DNA of 64,000 nt from Nectonema munidae. Lineage: Eukaryota; Nematomorpha; Nectonematoida; Nectonematidae. The notes beneath the pieces are model-generated. The model was given only the letters and a program-made list of their open reading frames with translations. It was not told the origin of the DNA and ran no database searches. The stretch is from contig JAUIRK010000649.1 in NCBI GenBank assembly GCA_030549495.1, forward strand, positions 1 to 64,000, in the 5' to 3' direction. Numbering within the stretch: position 1 is the first letter of the stretch; each line of letters opens with the position of its first letter. Of this stretch, positions 33,708-44,999 are shown in pieces. Position numbers and translations under genes: made by a program.

Positions 33708-33949
33708 CATGCACGAGGTGGTGTGAGGTCCAATTGTATAAAATCGACCTTGAAAGATATATTTAGTCAAGCAGGTGCGTCTTTCGATTATCGCCAACCT
33801 TAACATTCTTCATTTTTTTCTGAAAATAGATTTCCTTATTGTAGAAATTTAAACCATCAGTGTCGTAGATCTTTCATTTTTTCAGGAACGGGATATGATA
33901 GAAAAACGAGGCTTCAATATATTTATTGTTTTTCTTCCTTACTATTACT

Positions 33950-34130
33950 GGACAGAGCCCTCATTGTTGTGTTAGGGTGTACCTCAAGTTGAAGGTTAGG
34001 GGTTCGATCCCCAAGGCTCCCAACTCTTAAAAACAAATTGTCAAAAACTGTGATTACCATCTTAAGCATAATGCGAGCATATAGCCTTACGGCTGAAAGT
34101 GGTTTGATTTCTCCTACCAACCAACAAAAA
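33950..34130 (+). mobile_element. tRNA-derived SINE, family A (+ strand copy)
   Basis: AGAGCCCTCATTGTTGTGTT, GGGTGTACCTCAAGTTGAAG and AGGGGTTCGATCCCCAAGGC form the tRNA-like head. The body TCTTAAGCATAATGCGAGCA matches the - strand copy at 9289-9468. The 65-residue antisense frame here is not a gene. Confidence 0.8.
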
Positions 34131-36450
34131 TATGTAATAAATATTTTAAAGCCATTTTTGTAACAAATTTTATTTAGTTAATTTTTTTATTATTTTTAGT
34201 TGGTTTTCTCTTAAAAATTTCTAATGGTAACTTTCTTGAATCTGTTTTTGAACATGTCATTAATGCTGATATTTTTTCTAAATCTTTTCCAACATTATCA
34301 AAACTTCTTAAATGTATTTTGTGAAGATTTACTATAAAAAGTAGAAACGTCAACTGCTCCATCCTAGGCATGATGAACCTCTTGTCAGAAGTATTTCCTA
34401 TTCTTAGAAAATCAATGGTGAATTTTTATATAACTTGACTAGACAATTTTTTATTTTTATTTTATGAAGGCATTAAACAATATAATGTATAAAGCAGAAA
34501 GTCTTTCCTATTAAATCTCTTAGGACCAGTGGCACACGTGGAGAGTTATGGAGGCGGAAAAATATTTAGTGACTCTCTCACTCCACTTATAATTTTTCGA
34601 CTCCACCTATTTATAATTTTTGAGACTACAATTTCATTTATGTATATTTTTTTAAAATTAATGACCACCTATATATAATCTTGCGACGTTGATTAAAAAA
34701 TTATAATTATGCAACATCAACTTTCCTGTTTCAAATATAAATCCCCAAAAGTAAAGTAAAAATCCCTCTAAGCCATTTTTAGGTATTTATTGAAAGATTT
34801 CCTGATTTATTTTCTTCGAGATGATTTATTAAAATGTTCTATTGGTTTGTATTTGTAGTTTAGTCTTATTCTTGCATTGTCTTCAAATAAACTCCTTTAT
34901 CCAAGCCAAAACAATACAATTCATAAATCGAATTTATCCTAATTTTTTTCCTAAAAACTTTCTGTTCATAAACTAAGTTTTGCTCCTTTACAAACTAATT
35001 TCAATGTAAAATAAAAAAGTTCATTCTTTAGTTTTTTAATTTATCAGCCTTTTTATGAGTTGCAAAAATACAAGACTTGGACAAAAATGGTAAACATTTT
35101 TATATCGCGTTTTTGCAACTTTGCACATTAAAAAGAGTGTCAATGAATTTATTTTTTAATCTAACATATATCAGTATTCAGTATAACTATTTATGAAATC
35201 GAAGTCAGAGTCGCAATAATTAACCTTCTCAAAAGGTACTACGCCGACTCTAGAACCGTGCACACATGTGTCCCAAGAAATCGAAATCATCTGCTTTGAA
35301 TATTTGAAATTCCATTGAAAAAGAAACAAATGCACCACTCCCTTCAAAATTTTGGCCCTCAAAGGGTTGCTCGTTTGATAATCATATTATAAATATATAT
35401 ATTCGTTCAATAAATGTCTATCACTATGGGTCTAATTGTTTAAGTGTTTAACTTAAGGACAAGACTAGAAAGGAAAAACTAGATAATCGTGCTGAAAACC
35501 GATAAACTGTTTCCTAGTTTAGAGCGCTATTACTACTCCTGGTGACAAATTCTATATTAAGTCAGCCGAATTTGTTTCATTTTATTGCGCGTACAAATTT
35601 TGACTATTGAAAGCTATTATGGTAGCATTCTTTACCTTTTCAAGTACAATATTTGGGAATGACTTAATACTTTTCATTGGATCTATATTTTCAAGACTTG
35701 TTATCAATTTTCTCATCTAGTTGATAAAAACACTTTAAATTATTGTCTATTATTTATTAGATTACTTGTGTATTTATATCCTCTAAAATCTTTGATAACT
35801 ACTGTTAATACTCACAAAAAGTGTTGTGAATTTTCACATGTGTGTGATATACACTGTAGTTTGCAGTGAACAAGATTTCAATGTTCAATGAAATATTTTT
35901 CACACACATCTTAGTAAGTCGCTTATTTTTAAAGGTGTTATAGCATAGGGTCACCAATGTTCCGAAATGCCGTTGTAGTAAATCCTGTGACACAAAATAT
36001 AAACGGTCTGTGTTTTCTCTAAGGATCATTCAAAAAAACAACGTTTGTTTTTCAAAACCCATGTCTCAAAGGGTTAATTTTGTTTCTAGGGCTTATTAAA
36101 TGGTAATGTGGATTTAAAAACCTTATACGAAACATTTGTTTATAGCACATTTAATTCCTATTAATAATCACAACATATTGATACTTTTTTGTTATTTACC
36201 AGCTATCATTTTTCCACTGTTTTTTAATTCAAGATATATAATTTAATAATATTATCAATCAAATACAATGTTTTCTTCAGAACAAAAGCAAGTATGATAA
36301 ATCAATTTATCTTATAATAATGCTGGGTAAATTTCAAAAATGGCGACTAGTATATGATTAAGAGCCAACCGTGTTGTTTCTCTTGTAATTTGGTAGGTAG
36401 GTGCTTTACATACGAATTGTCGAATAAATTTATATAAAGACTAATAATTA
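34131..36450. other. Gene-poor spacer with one dispersed repeat
   Basis: No gene could be supported. 35265-35385 shares CCAAGAAATCGAAATCATCT and ATTCCATTGAAAAAG with 63776-63830, so both carry pieces of one repeat. It ends CTCAAAGGGTTG, and a similar TCTCAAAGGGTTAA lies at 36063. Those resemble the AAAGGGTTAA ends of piggyBac-type MITEs. Confidence 0.4.
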
Positions 36451-36594
36451 TTATCTCTATCCACTTTATTTTATTTTATAGCAAATTAATCATGTTGTTT
36501 TTTTTCAACTATATAAAATTTGCAATATTAACTTCTTTATGTTTACATATTCACTTCTGTGGATAAGTTATCACGAAGAAAACAGTTTTGATCA

Positions 36595-37175
36595 TCCTCA
36601 TACGCGCATTTTTTCATGTTTACATCCGCATCCGCGATTTAAAATCTTTACATTATAGCTACTTTTCTAATTTTTACATTGTATAGCTACTTTTCTCGAT
36701 CCGAGATTCAAAAGTAAATTGTTCAATTTTGAAACAACAAATAAAGTAAAAACTTTCCTTTTGAATTTATATGATGAGGATAAGATTGGTAATAATTATA
36801 GCATAGAAGTAAAAAGCTGCAAAAATGAAGAATAGTGTTAATGAAGTTTATACCTCTTTGCATGAAGCTATGGACTCTATTCTAAACTCTAGTAGTGTGA
36901 AGAAGAAAACCAGAAAGAAAATGAAGAAATAAGGAAGTATCAAAAAGAAAAAAGAATTGATTCATATAATTACTTAGATTGGTGGAAAACTAAAAAAGAA
37001 GAATTTCCATTTTTATCAAAAATTGCATGTCATACCTTATCTGACCTTCTAGCACTGTTGAAAGCTAGAAGGATGATTTAAGGTTTTTACATTGGTGGAT
37101 TAAAAAATGTAAAAAAGGGATTAAAATTTTATATCCGCATCTGCTAGGATGTCAAATCTAATATCTATAAGTTTT
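36595..37175 (+). mobile_element. hAT remnant related to 12916-13926
   Basis: CATCCGCATCCGCGATTTAA (left) and TATCCGCATCTGCTAGGATG (right) match the 12916 element's inner ends. The block TTGTTCAATTTTGAAACAAC and following bases is shared in reverse. Near 36975-37050 the + strand encodes YLDWWKTKKEEFPFLSKIAC, the segment before the hAT dimerisation domain. The domain itself is lost. Confidence 0.75.
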
Positions 37176-38424
37176 AAATATATCGATCCAGAGTTGCATT
37201 TTAAGTACTTGCAGTTGAATTCAGAGCTCGATTTCTGTCATAACTAGTAGTTTGTATTGGAGTCGTGTCGGATATATTAAAATATTTAATTACTTTTTCG
37301 TAAATTTGATGTTTTCATTGATTTAGAATTGTTTCCTTGCAATGCAATAATCCATAAAGACAACATCATTTCAACCATATTTCAGAAGATGAACACATTT
37401 TGAAATTTTGTGCACGCCAACCTCGTTGATAATGCGCGCCAATGTAAATGATTTTATTGATTTATGATAATGCGCAAATGTATAATGAATGATATACTTC
37501 TTCACTTGAATATATCTTTCTCACTTTTACCATTTGATTTCACCTTCAATTTGTAGCAAATTGGAATTAGTTGAATGTTTCAACTCAACAATTTGCTAAA
37601 TCAATTTCTTTTCACTTTACTGGTTCACTTGTCTGAATTTGTTATACTAAAGAAAACAGTCAACTTTTTTTTTTGAATTTTCACAATAACATTATTTTGA
37701 TGTCAAGTTTTTCTTTTCCTTCATGTTGAGTGCATATATCTTTTTAATATACTTTTTTTGGTAACTAATATACACGCTTTTCCTTCTGAGTCCTAATTGA
37801 AGGCATTTAAGAGCTTGTTTGAGGCGGATTTGACAATAATATTCTGAAATCCAAAAAGTCTTTGTTTTTGGTTTCTTTTCTAATATTCTATATATTTTAT
37901 TAATTGAATTTATCGTTCTATTTTATTGAACTGTGAACAAGAATGCATATTAAAACATATCAGCATAGTTATAAACGGTAGCATAATTTTTATAAGGATT
38001 GACAAAATTTATCGGGAGCATTAGTCAATGTTTTTGTTTCAACGTAATAAACCCATCAATCTATGCTTTAAGAGATGGAGATAGATCTCTTGCTCACCAC
38101 AAATGTAAAGAAACTAAATAAAAAGTAGCATTTGTACTTAATTTACAGATGAAAAACTTGGCAGTGCAGTCTAACTTCAATGAGGTAGGCTTAATGTTAA
38201 TGTCATTGCTGTTATCGGGTGTATGAGTAAGGAAATGTTATCAACATTTTTTTGCCTTTCTTATGACCAACTAATAGTTTATCAATTTTTTTAGGGAAAG
38301 TCTGTTATTTTCAAGTATTTATTTTCCCAACTGGCAATAGTTCTTAAAGTCATCAACATTCAATGCCATTTCAAAAGATATTTAACCGGTAAGACTTTAT
38401 ATATATATATGTATGTGTGTGTTC

Positions 38425-38925
38425 ATCCTAATCATTCTCATCTCAGTGAGAATTATCCTTCTCATGTCAGCCTTCTTCATCACGGTTCTGAATGCTGGGT
38501 GATGAAGAAGGCTGACATGAGTACAAACAACAGATGAGAATGCTTAGGATGATGAGCGGAAAGACGCTGAAAGATAGGATTGCCAACGATGTGTTGAGAA
38601 AGAAAATGGGAATTGAGGATATAGAAGTGCATTTAGAAGAGAATAGATTGCGTTTGTTTGGTCATGTTGAAAGGATGTCCGAAGGGAACGTTGTAAAGAA
38701 GATAAAAGATGAATTGATTGATGAAAAGATGAAGAGAGGAAGACCAAAGAAAGCATGGAATGAAGTGATTCATCATGATATGGAAAAAAGAAAGCTTGTG
38801 AAAAGTGATGCTAAAGAAAGAATGAAATGGCGTAGTTGTTGCAGCAAACTGGTTTACCCCGACTCTTTTGGAACAATAACCAGGCCTAGAAGGCAAAATG
38901 GATGATGATGTGTGTGTGTGTGTGT
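38425..38925 (+). mobile_element. RTE-like LINE 3' fragment with inverted 5' end
   Basis: 38534-38905 encodes a 123-residue frame, MRMLRMMSGKTLKDRIAN, RLRLFGHVERMSEGNV, RGRPKKAWNEVIHHDM. This is the C-terminal end of RTE-clade ORFs ('RWxGHVxRM...RPKKxW'). The upstream GSECWVMKKADM lies in another frame. The element ends in a GATGATGATG and GTGTGT tail at 38900-38928. At its 5' end, 38461-38483 is the exact reverse complement of 38499-38521, so part of the same RT region is present in inverse orientation. Confidence 0.85.
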
Positions 38926-38929
38926 GTAC

Positions 38930-40630
38930 TAAGATACAAAAAGTTGCAAACTTGATTTTATCAACTTTGCTTTTGCAGTCTTTTAGGCTCAATAGGAAGT
39001 CACTATTTCATAGAATGACATTTGTCTGCTCTATAGTATATAAAAAAAAATTATGTATAATTTTGTATATAAAAATTTCTGTGTACATTGAAGCAAATTA
39101 GACAAGTTGATTTTTTCAATCAAAAAAATTGTGATATTAACTTCTTTCATCTGTTTACTTATGAGCATTTGCTATTTCTAAGAAAACACGCTTTGCTGGA
39201 AATACGAAAATCACCTATGTTAGCTTTAATTTGACTGATTTTAATTATACTAGTTTTGCGATCACTAATCCTCATCGGGGGTCTATATTTGTAATCGAAC
39301 GATAGCAGAATTTTGTAGGATTCCTATCACGATTTTGATTCTTCTTGATTTAATAAATTTATTTTCCGTTTTGAAAATTTTAACCTGGCCCAATCAGTGT
39401 TACTTTAACCCTTCCAGGCTTTGTTCTTTTGAAAATACGCTACAATTTATGGAGCTTTTGAAATAAATTTAAAATAAAAGTTTATCTATAGCTTAGGCAT
39501 TTATACACCTGGCCAAACTTAATTTGTTTTAGATTCAACACTTATATCTATGGAGTCAAATGCTTTTTACCTTTCAAGAAACCTCAATCTATTTTCAAGT
39601 TTTTCTTGTGCGAGTTCTAGAACCTTTTTAAGATCGTAGAACTAGGTCCTTTTCTATTTTCTATAAAGCTCCCTATATTAAGTATAACTCATGAGTTGTT
39701 TTTTTTATATACACATAGAGATAGCACTAAATATTTGAAATAAAAGTCCAAAGTATTCATATATCTAAACCGTATAAAATTTAAGTGGTCAGAAAAATAG
39801 CCAATACATTTGGACATTGTATAATTTAACAAAAAATAAAAAAAATCTTTAAAAATTCAAAACTCATTTTTTATTTTCAAACAAAATCGCTATCCTAAAA
39901 ATTTGAATTAAAGATTTATATGTATTGTATAATGTTAGGCCATATTTAGACTACCAGCTTAAACGTTTTAGATTTTAAAAGTTCAACAGCCATCTTTTTC
40001 AACTTTTTATAATGCCTTTTCATGGGAGTGTAGGCCCTTTATGTATTTTGGATGAAGTATGAATATAAGTTTTTTCTTTAATTAATATTATTATACTTTT
40101 TACTAAATAAAGTATTTATTTTGTTTAGAATTTCATTTCAATGCAGACGATTGTTTTAAATTGTAAGAGTCTTTCATTCAAATAACATTTCAAAAGTTTC
40201 CATGGTAAAATTTTATAAATATCCTTGTTAAAGCACCAAATGTTTTCTCCAAAAACTTTAGCCTTTTTATTTTTTATGTTATATCTGGGCGCCCTAATGC
40301 GCTATCAAGCAGGGGGGGGGGGGGGTGAAAAAGACTTTCTCTCAACCAATCATTTGGAATTTTTCTAATTTAATATCATTAAAAGACTTGTTTGGCTTGG
40401 CTTGCCCTTAGGGTTGAGTTTTAGACACAAATTTTTAAAATAAAATAATTAAAAAAAAAGTTTGTCCCAAAGCAAGTAGTAATGGTTGGTTTTCAACCTC
40501 AAGACTTGCTAACATTAATTTCTTTTCTCTCTTCACAAGTTCACTTTTGTGGAATCGGTATCGAAGAAAACAATTTACAATTATTTTTAATACAACGATA
40601 TTTTGATTGTCAAATCAAATACACACATAT
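38930..40630. other. Duplication block without genes
   Basis: AT-rich, with a 13-base G-run near 40313-40325. No coding frames were supported. It belongs to the duplicated region, with the parts at 39110-39240 and 40050-40240 showing clear partners at 43780-43960 and 44160-44740. Confidence 0.4.
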
Positions 40631-40639
40631 ATATAGTTT

Positions 40640-41375
40640 ATTTTAAATTTGCATATCGCATATACACTAGTTAAAAAAACCCAAAATTGTTGGGGGGGGG
40701 GGGGCGAATAGGCTTTTCATTTGAAAATGAAGTAGTCTATCAGGCACACTACAGGAATTGATGAATTGATAGAGAAAATAACTGAAGGTTGGATAGTTTT
40801 ATGAGTGAATGTAGTCTAAAGGAAAAGAGTCTACTAGACACCTTGCGATGTTTATATGAAAAATGTGACTGATTCAGGCCAAAAAAACAACAAATTTTTC
40901 TGTGTTCCTACTCCTCTCTTCATTCTTAATTAAGCTTAATGTAACCTTTTATTGAATGAAAAAAATCATTCATTAATTTTCAGTTGTTCCTTCTTCCTAA
41001 AAGAAAAAATGTTCTTAAATTAAAAAAAACACATCCAAATTACATAACTTTTCTGAGGTAATTTCTATCAAAAATGTAAAACAGCTAAAGTTAGAAAACT
41101 TGGTATTAGAATTTTTTAATTCTTTTTAGTGTATAAGAATAAGTGTAAGTTAGTTAGACTCTCAAAAAAGAATATAAAATAAAGATAAACTTGTGCAAAC
41201 AATAAATTAAGATTGCATTACTTCATTTTTCTCAGCATCATTCAAAAATAGTTTAAAAGCTAAATTGGTGCAATCTACAAAAAGTAAAATTTATAGATCT
41301 TCAACAAAAACAAAAAATTTTTTATAGCATAACTTAAGTTTTTTAAAAACTAATTTGACGTATCCTCTACAGAAT
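40640..41375. repeat. Dispersed repeat block, copy of 10060-10478
   Basis: Starts TTTGCATATCGCATATACAC, then a run of 11-14 G, GAATAGGCTTTTCA, AAGTAGTCTATCAGGCACA, and later AATAGTTTAAAAGCTA. The order is the same as at 10060. It runs into a family C SINE as the other copy does. Confidence 0.7.
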
Positions 41376-41530
41376 ACTCTATGGGTGACAGGTTGGTTGA
41401 GATGATGGACTCAGCACTGAAGCCTCTGGATTTGATTCCTCATCGATACCAATTTGTCCAGTTTGACATAAGCGGTACATCAGTGCCTTGTCAATGAAAA
41501 CACACCCACGGTACCTTTACCTTACCTTTT
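41375..41530 (+). mobile_element. tRNA-derived SINE, family C with tail
   Basis: Head GACAGGTTGGTTGAGATGAT, ACTCAGCACTGAAGCCTCTG and GGATTTGATTCC. The tail GTGCCTTGTCAATGAAAACA and CACGGTACCTTTACC closely matches the tail of SINE family B (GTGCCTTCTCGATGAAAACA, CACGATACCTTTACC), although the heads differ. Confidence 0.8.
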
Positions 41531-42280
41531 ACTCAAAATTGAAAAATTAGCTACATAATTAACAAGAGAGAAGGAGACAAAATAAACTAATAAAGCAATT
41601 TTCACTATTTTAAAATGAAACTGCCTGTTCTCAGAATAATTTTAAAATAATAGGAGGCATAAAAAATGAGAGTTTATTTTATATTTTCAAGTTTTTATAA
41701 GCAGTAAAAGCCAACGTGAAGTAGCTAACCCTTATAGGGTGATTTGGTAACGCTTTTATTTTTTTACATTTTGTAAGGAATCATAGTATACAAAAAACGA
41801 TAGTTTAATCACTCTTAATAAAATTATTTTAGTCTAAGAACACAAAATCATAAAAAAAACATTTAAACTAAAATAAATCATAGTATACGAGAACAAGAAA
41901 ATCATTGCCTTTTTTTTTGACTATTTCTGTCTACAAACAAAATTCTGACAGCTGTCATAAATAGATCAAGTACATTTACGGCTCTCATGCACCAGCCTAG
42001 CTACGCCACTGGAGAGAAGAGAGCAGAATGAGATAGGAGAGCTTGAATGGGAGAAGAGAACGTGACTGATTCAGTTTTAGCAGAGAAAGCGGAAGAGAAA
42101 ATCAGAGAAGGAGACAGAAAGCGAAATAGAATCATTGTGACAGAAGAAGATGAAAATCTAGTGGATCATCAACATGTGTTTGCTAAAAAATACTACAAGG
42201 CCTTTTGAGACAGTGTGATAAACATTGCTTACTTATTGTGTGCATCGCCTCCCGGATGTGCACCCCTGAATTTTTCGTAA
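41530..42280. other. No gene seen
   Basis: GCCTAGCTACGCCACTGG near 41990 and GATGTGCACCCCTGAA near 42255 look like decayed hAT-type ends. Between them lies a purine-rich AGAGAA/GAGAAG stretch with no stable reading frame. Confidence 0.35.
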
Positions 42281-44002
42281 GTTTAATGTTTACATTGATT
42301 TTTTTAGAATCATTTCTTTGCAATGCACACAATAATTCAAATCATATTTCAGAAGATACACAAATGTTAAAATGTTGACATCGTAAGCTATATGAATTTA
42401 ATAAATATGTGTTTTAGCCAGTTTCCTGGTTTGAATATGTCTTTTTCACTTATACTATTTGATTCCACTTTCAAATTTGTAGCAAATTAGAATTCGTTGA
42501 ATCTTTCAACTCAACAATTTGCGAATATCAATTTCTTTTCACTTTACTGATTCACTTGTCTGAATTTGTTATTCTAAAGAAAACAATTCTTACCTTTTTT
42601 GAATTTTCAGAATAACAGTATATTGATGTCTTGGGGTAGAATCAACTCCTAAGCTTTGGTTAACAATGATTCTAGGAGAAAATAACTCGCTTGCTTCCTC
42701 GTTTCTTCTAGGAGAGTAAACTTGTCCAAGACAGCTAAAAAATTGACATGTTATGGCGTAAGAATATCAAAACTAGGGGGAAGGTAAAACAAAATTGACA
42801 TAGCATGTTATAAAGTAGGAATACAGATGCTCAAAAGTTGAAAAGAGGAATCAAAAATTAGTTGGTTGACAAACTCCATTTTTGAATTTAATATATTTTT
42901 TACATCAAATTGTGATCAAAAAGACAGCTTTCATTAAAATGCTATTTGATGTACAAAGCGCTATGCATAAAATACAAAGACTTACTCTTTATAACTCTAG
43001 TATAAATTTTAATTTGCCTATCATCGGTTCGGTTGATAAAATCGGTGAACAAAAAAATTTTGCCAATACTGATACCGATCAAACAAAAGAAAGCTGATTA
43101 AAACGATAGAGATCTATTAGGTACATCACAATAATTTTTTTACAAATTAGACCATAATCCCCCAAATCAAATATTTAAAACTACTTTACTATATTTATTT
43201 TTTAATTATACATAAAAATATCCGGCCTTATTTTTGTTATTGAAACGATCTAAAGTTTTATGGGGACTTGATTGACAAATAAAAATCTCAACAGTGGAGT
43301 CTAAAATTAACAATGTTATCCTAATTTTAATGTTATTTGATGGTGGTCAAAAAAGAGTTTACATGGTACTACTGTTATCGAGTGTATGAGTAAGTAAATG
43401 TTATCCACATTTTTTGACTTATCTCCAACTATAAACTTTTTATTAAGCTTAACTTATAGGTTATCAATTTTTTTTAGAGAAAGTCCGATATTTTCAATTG
43501 TTTCATTTCCCTTCATCAATAGTTCTTAAAGCCATCATTATTCAACCCCATTTCAAAAGATGAAACGGTAAGATTTATATATGTCTACTGAGGCATGAGA
43601 AGTTATGTTACCTTTAGCCTATTGAAAAACATTTTCTTTAACTTTTTTTCGACGTAGTCTACCTTCAGACAAGTATCTTTGTCCATTTCCTTTAACTAAA
43701 TCCTTAAACTAGTCCCTTAAATTAAAAATCTTCCTCACTATTTCTTGTATATTTACTTTTTTCCCCTTTTGAAGCAAATTGACAAGTTGATTTATTTCAA
43801 TCAAAAAATTTGCAATATTAATTTCTTTTCCGTTCATACATTCACTTCGGTGGATTTGTTATTCCTAAGAAAACATGCATTTTATTTTACACTATTTGAA
43901 ATTGTAAATTTTCACTACGATAATTACATATGTTAGCCAATTGAATGTTTGGTCGGACTGCGAATTTATTTTTCATTACCAGTTCTAGAATCACTAAAAA
44001 GG

Positions 44003-44125
44003 TACTGTGGGGTGTTTTCATTGAGAGGCACAATGCCCCCCCCCCCCTTGTATCGATCTATGAGCAAGTAGGTTTGATTCGGGATCAAACCTAAGACCTT
44101 GAGTTATCGAAACCCAACATCTAAT
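44003..44125 (-). mobile_element. tRNA-derived SINE, family B (truncated)
   Basis: TGTGGGGTGTTTTCATTGAG, AGGCACAATG, a run of about 12 C, GAGCAAGTAGGTTTGATTCG and CTAAGACCTTGAGTTATCG are the reverse complement of the 45981 SINE. The C-run replaces part of the middle. Confidence 0.7.
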
Positions 44126-44212
44126 CTTTTCTCTTTAATGTTATTTTGCAAGTGAGTGTTTTTATCCTTTATGTATTTTGAATGAAGTATAAATATAAGT
44201 TTTTATGCCGAA

Positions 44213-44349
44213 TTAACCCATTAAGTTCCAATGCTCCCATTTGGGAAGATAAGTAATTTCATCTTCGTCTGCTTTTTTCAATGACTTTGAATATAAATCG
44301 TCTGCGTTTTTTAGATATCGTCTGATTTTTATGGTACTTAATGGGTTAA
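44213..44349. mobile_element. piggyBac-type MITE, empty-site paralogue
   Basis: TTAACCCATTAAGTTCC at the left and GGTACTTAATGGGTTAA at the right give perfect-style inverted ends with TTAA on both sides. The interior, with AATTTCATCTTCGTCTGCTT and ATATCGTCTGATTTTTATGG, is nearly identical to 52525-52635. In that copy a full piggyBac has entered at the second TTAA (GGTACTTAATGGG here). Confidence 0.9.
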
Positions 44350-44508
44350 GTCAAACTTAGAAAAAGCAGTATTGCTGAAAACGTTTCTTTTGCTTTTCTT
44401 CAATAAAAGTTAATAAAGTTTTAGTGAAGTTTAAGAAACGATAGCGTGCTATTGCCTGTAAATCAGCTTAATAAGTGAGCTCATGTATGGATGGCGGTTC
44501 GAAGCATC

Positions 44509-44622
44509 TTGACCCATTTAAGACCAAGCAAAGCAGACGACTTTAGTAATTCCTATTTAATTCCATTTAAAGTAAGAATTTGTCTGCGTTCTCTTTGGGA
44601 ACATTAGTCGTAAATGGGTTAA
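44509..44622. mobile_element. piggyBac-type MITE, second subfamily
   Basis: Ends TTGACCCATTTAAGACC and TAGTCGTAAATGGGTTAA, with the left TTAA changed to TTGA. The interior CAGACGACTTTAGTAATTCC recurs inverted at 13388-13489. Confidence 0.8.
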
Positions 44623-44999
44623 TTTATTCTATTGTTTCTATATAAAGTTTTTTATTTTGTTTAGAAATTCATTTCAATGCAGACGATAGTTATTAATTGT
44701 AAAAGTCTTTCATTCAAACACATTTCAAAAGTTTCCACGGTAAAATTTTGTATATATGTAGATATGTTTATTAAAGAAGCACCAAAAAATTCAAACTCTT
44801 GCATATTCCAAAAACTTGATTTTTTTTTAAATTTTATCTTTGTAACTTAATGTTTTGATCTATTTTTGTAGCGAATCAGTGATGCTCAGTTTTCAACTTC
44901 AAAATTCTCTGATATTTATTTTTATAAATCAAAACAGAGGGCTAGAGAAGTCCAACACTGTGCGGGGGGTGTTTGTAAACTAGCAATGGTGACTAAGCT

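Larger units (their letters stand above)
36450..40640. repeat. Left half of an old local duplication
   Basis: Collinear similarity with 42280-44900. Examples: TTTCAACTCAACAATTTGC at 37590 and 42510; GTTCTTAAAGTCATCA near 38342 and GTTCTTAAAGCCATCA near 43525; TTCATTTCAATGCAGACGAT at 40130 and 44665. The motif TTTGCAATATTAATTTCTTTTC followed by TTCACTT and AAGAAAACA recurs near 36520, 37600, 39120, 40510, 42520 and 43805. The unit itself therefore seems tandem, at roughly 1.1-1.5 kb. No coding content was seen apart from inserted elements. Confidence 0.65.
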
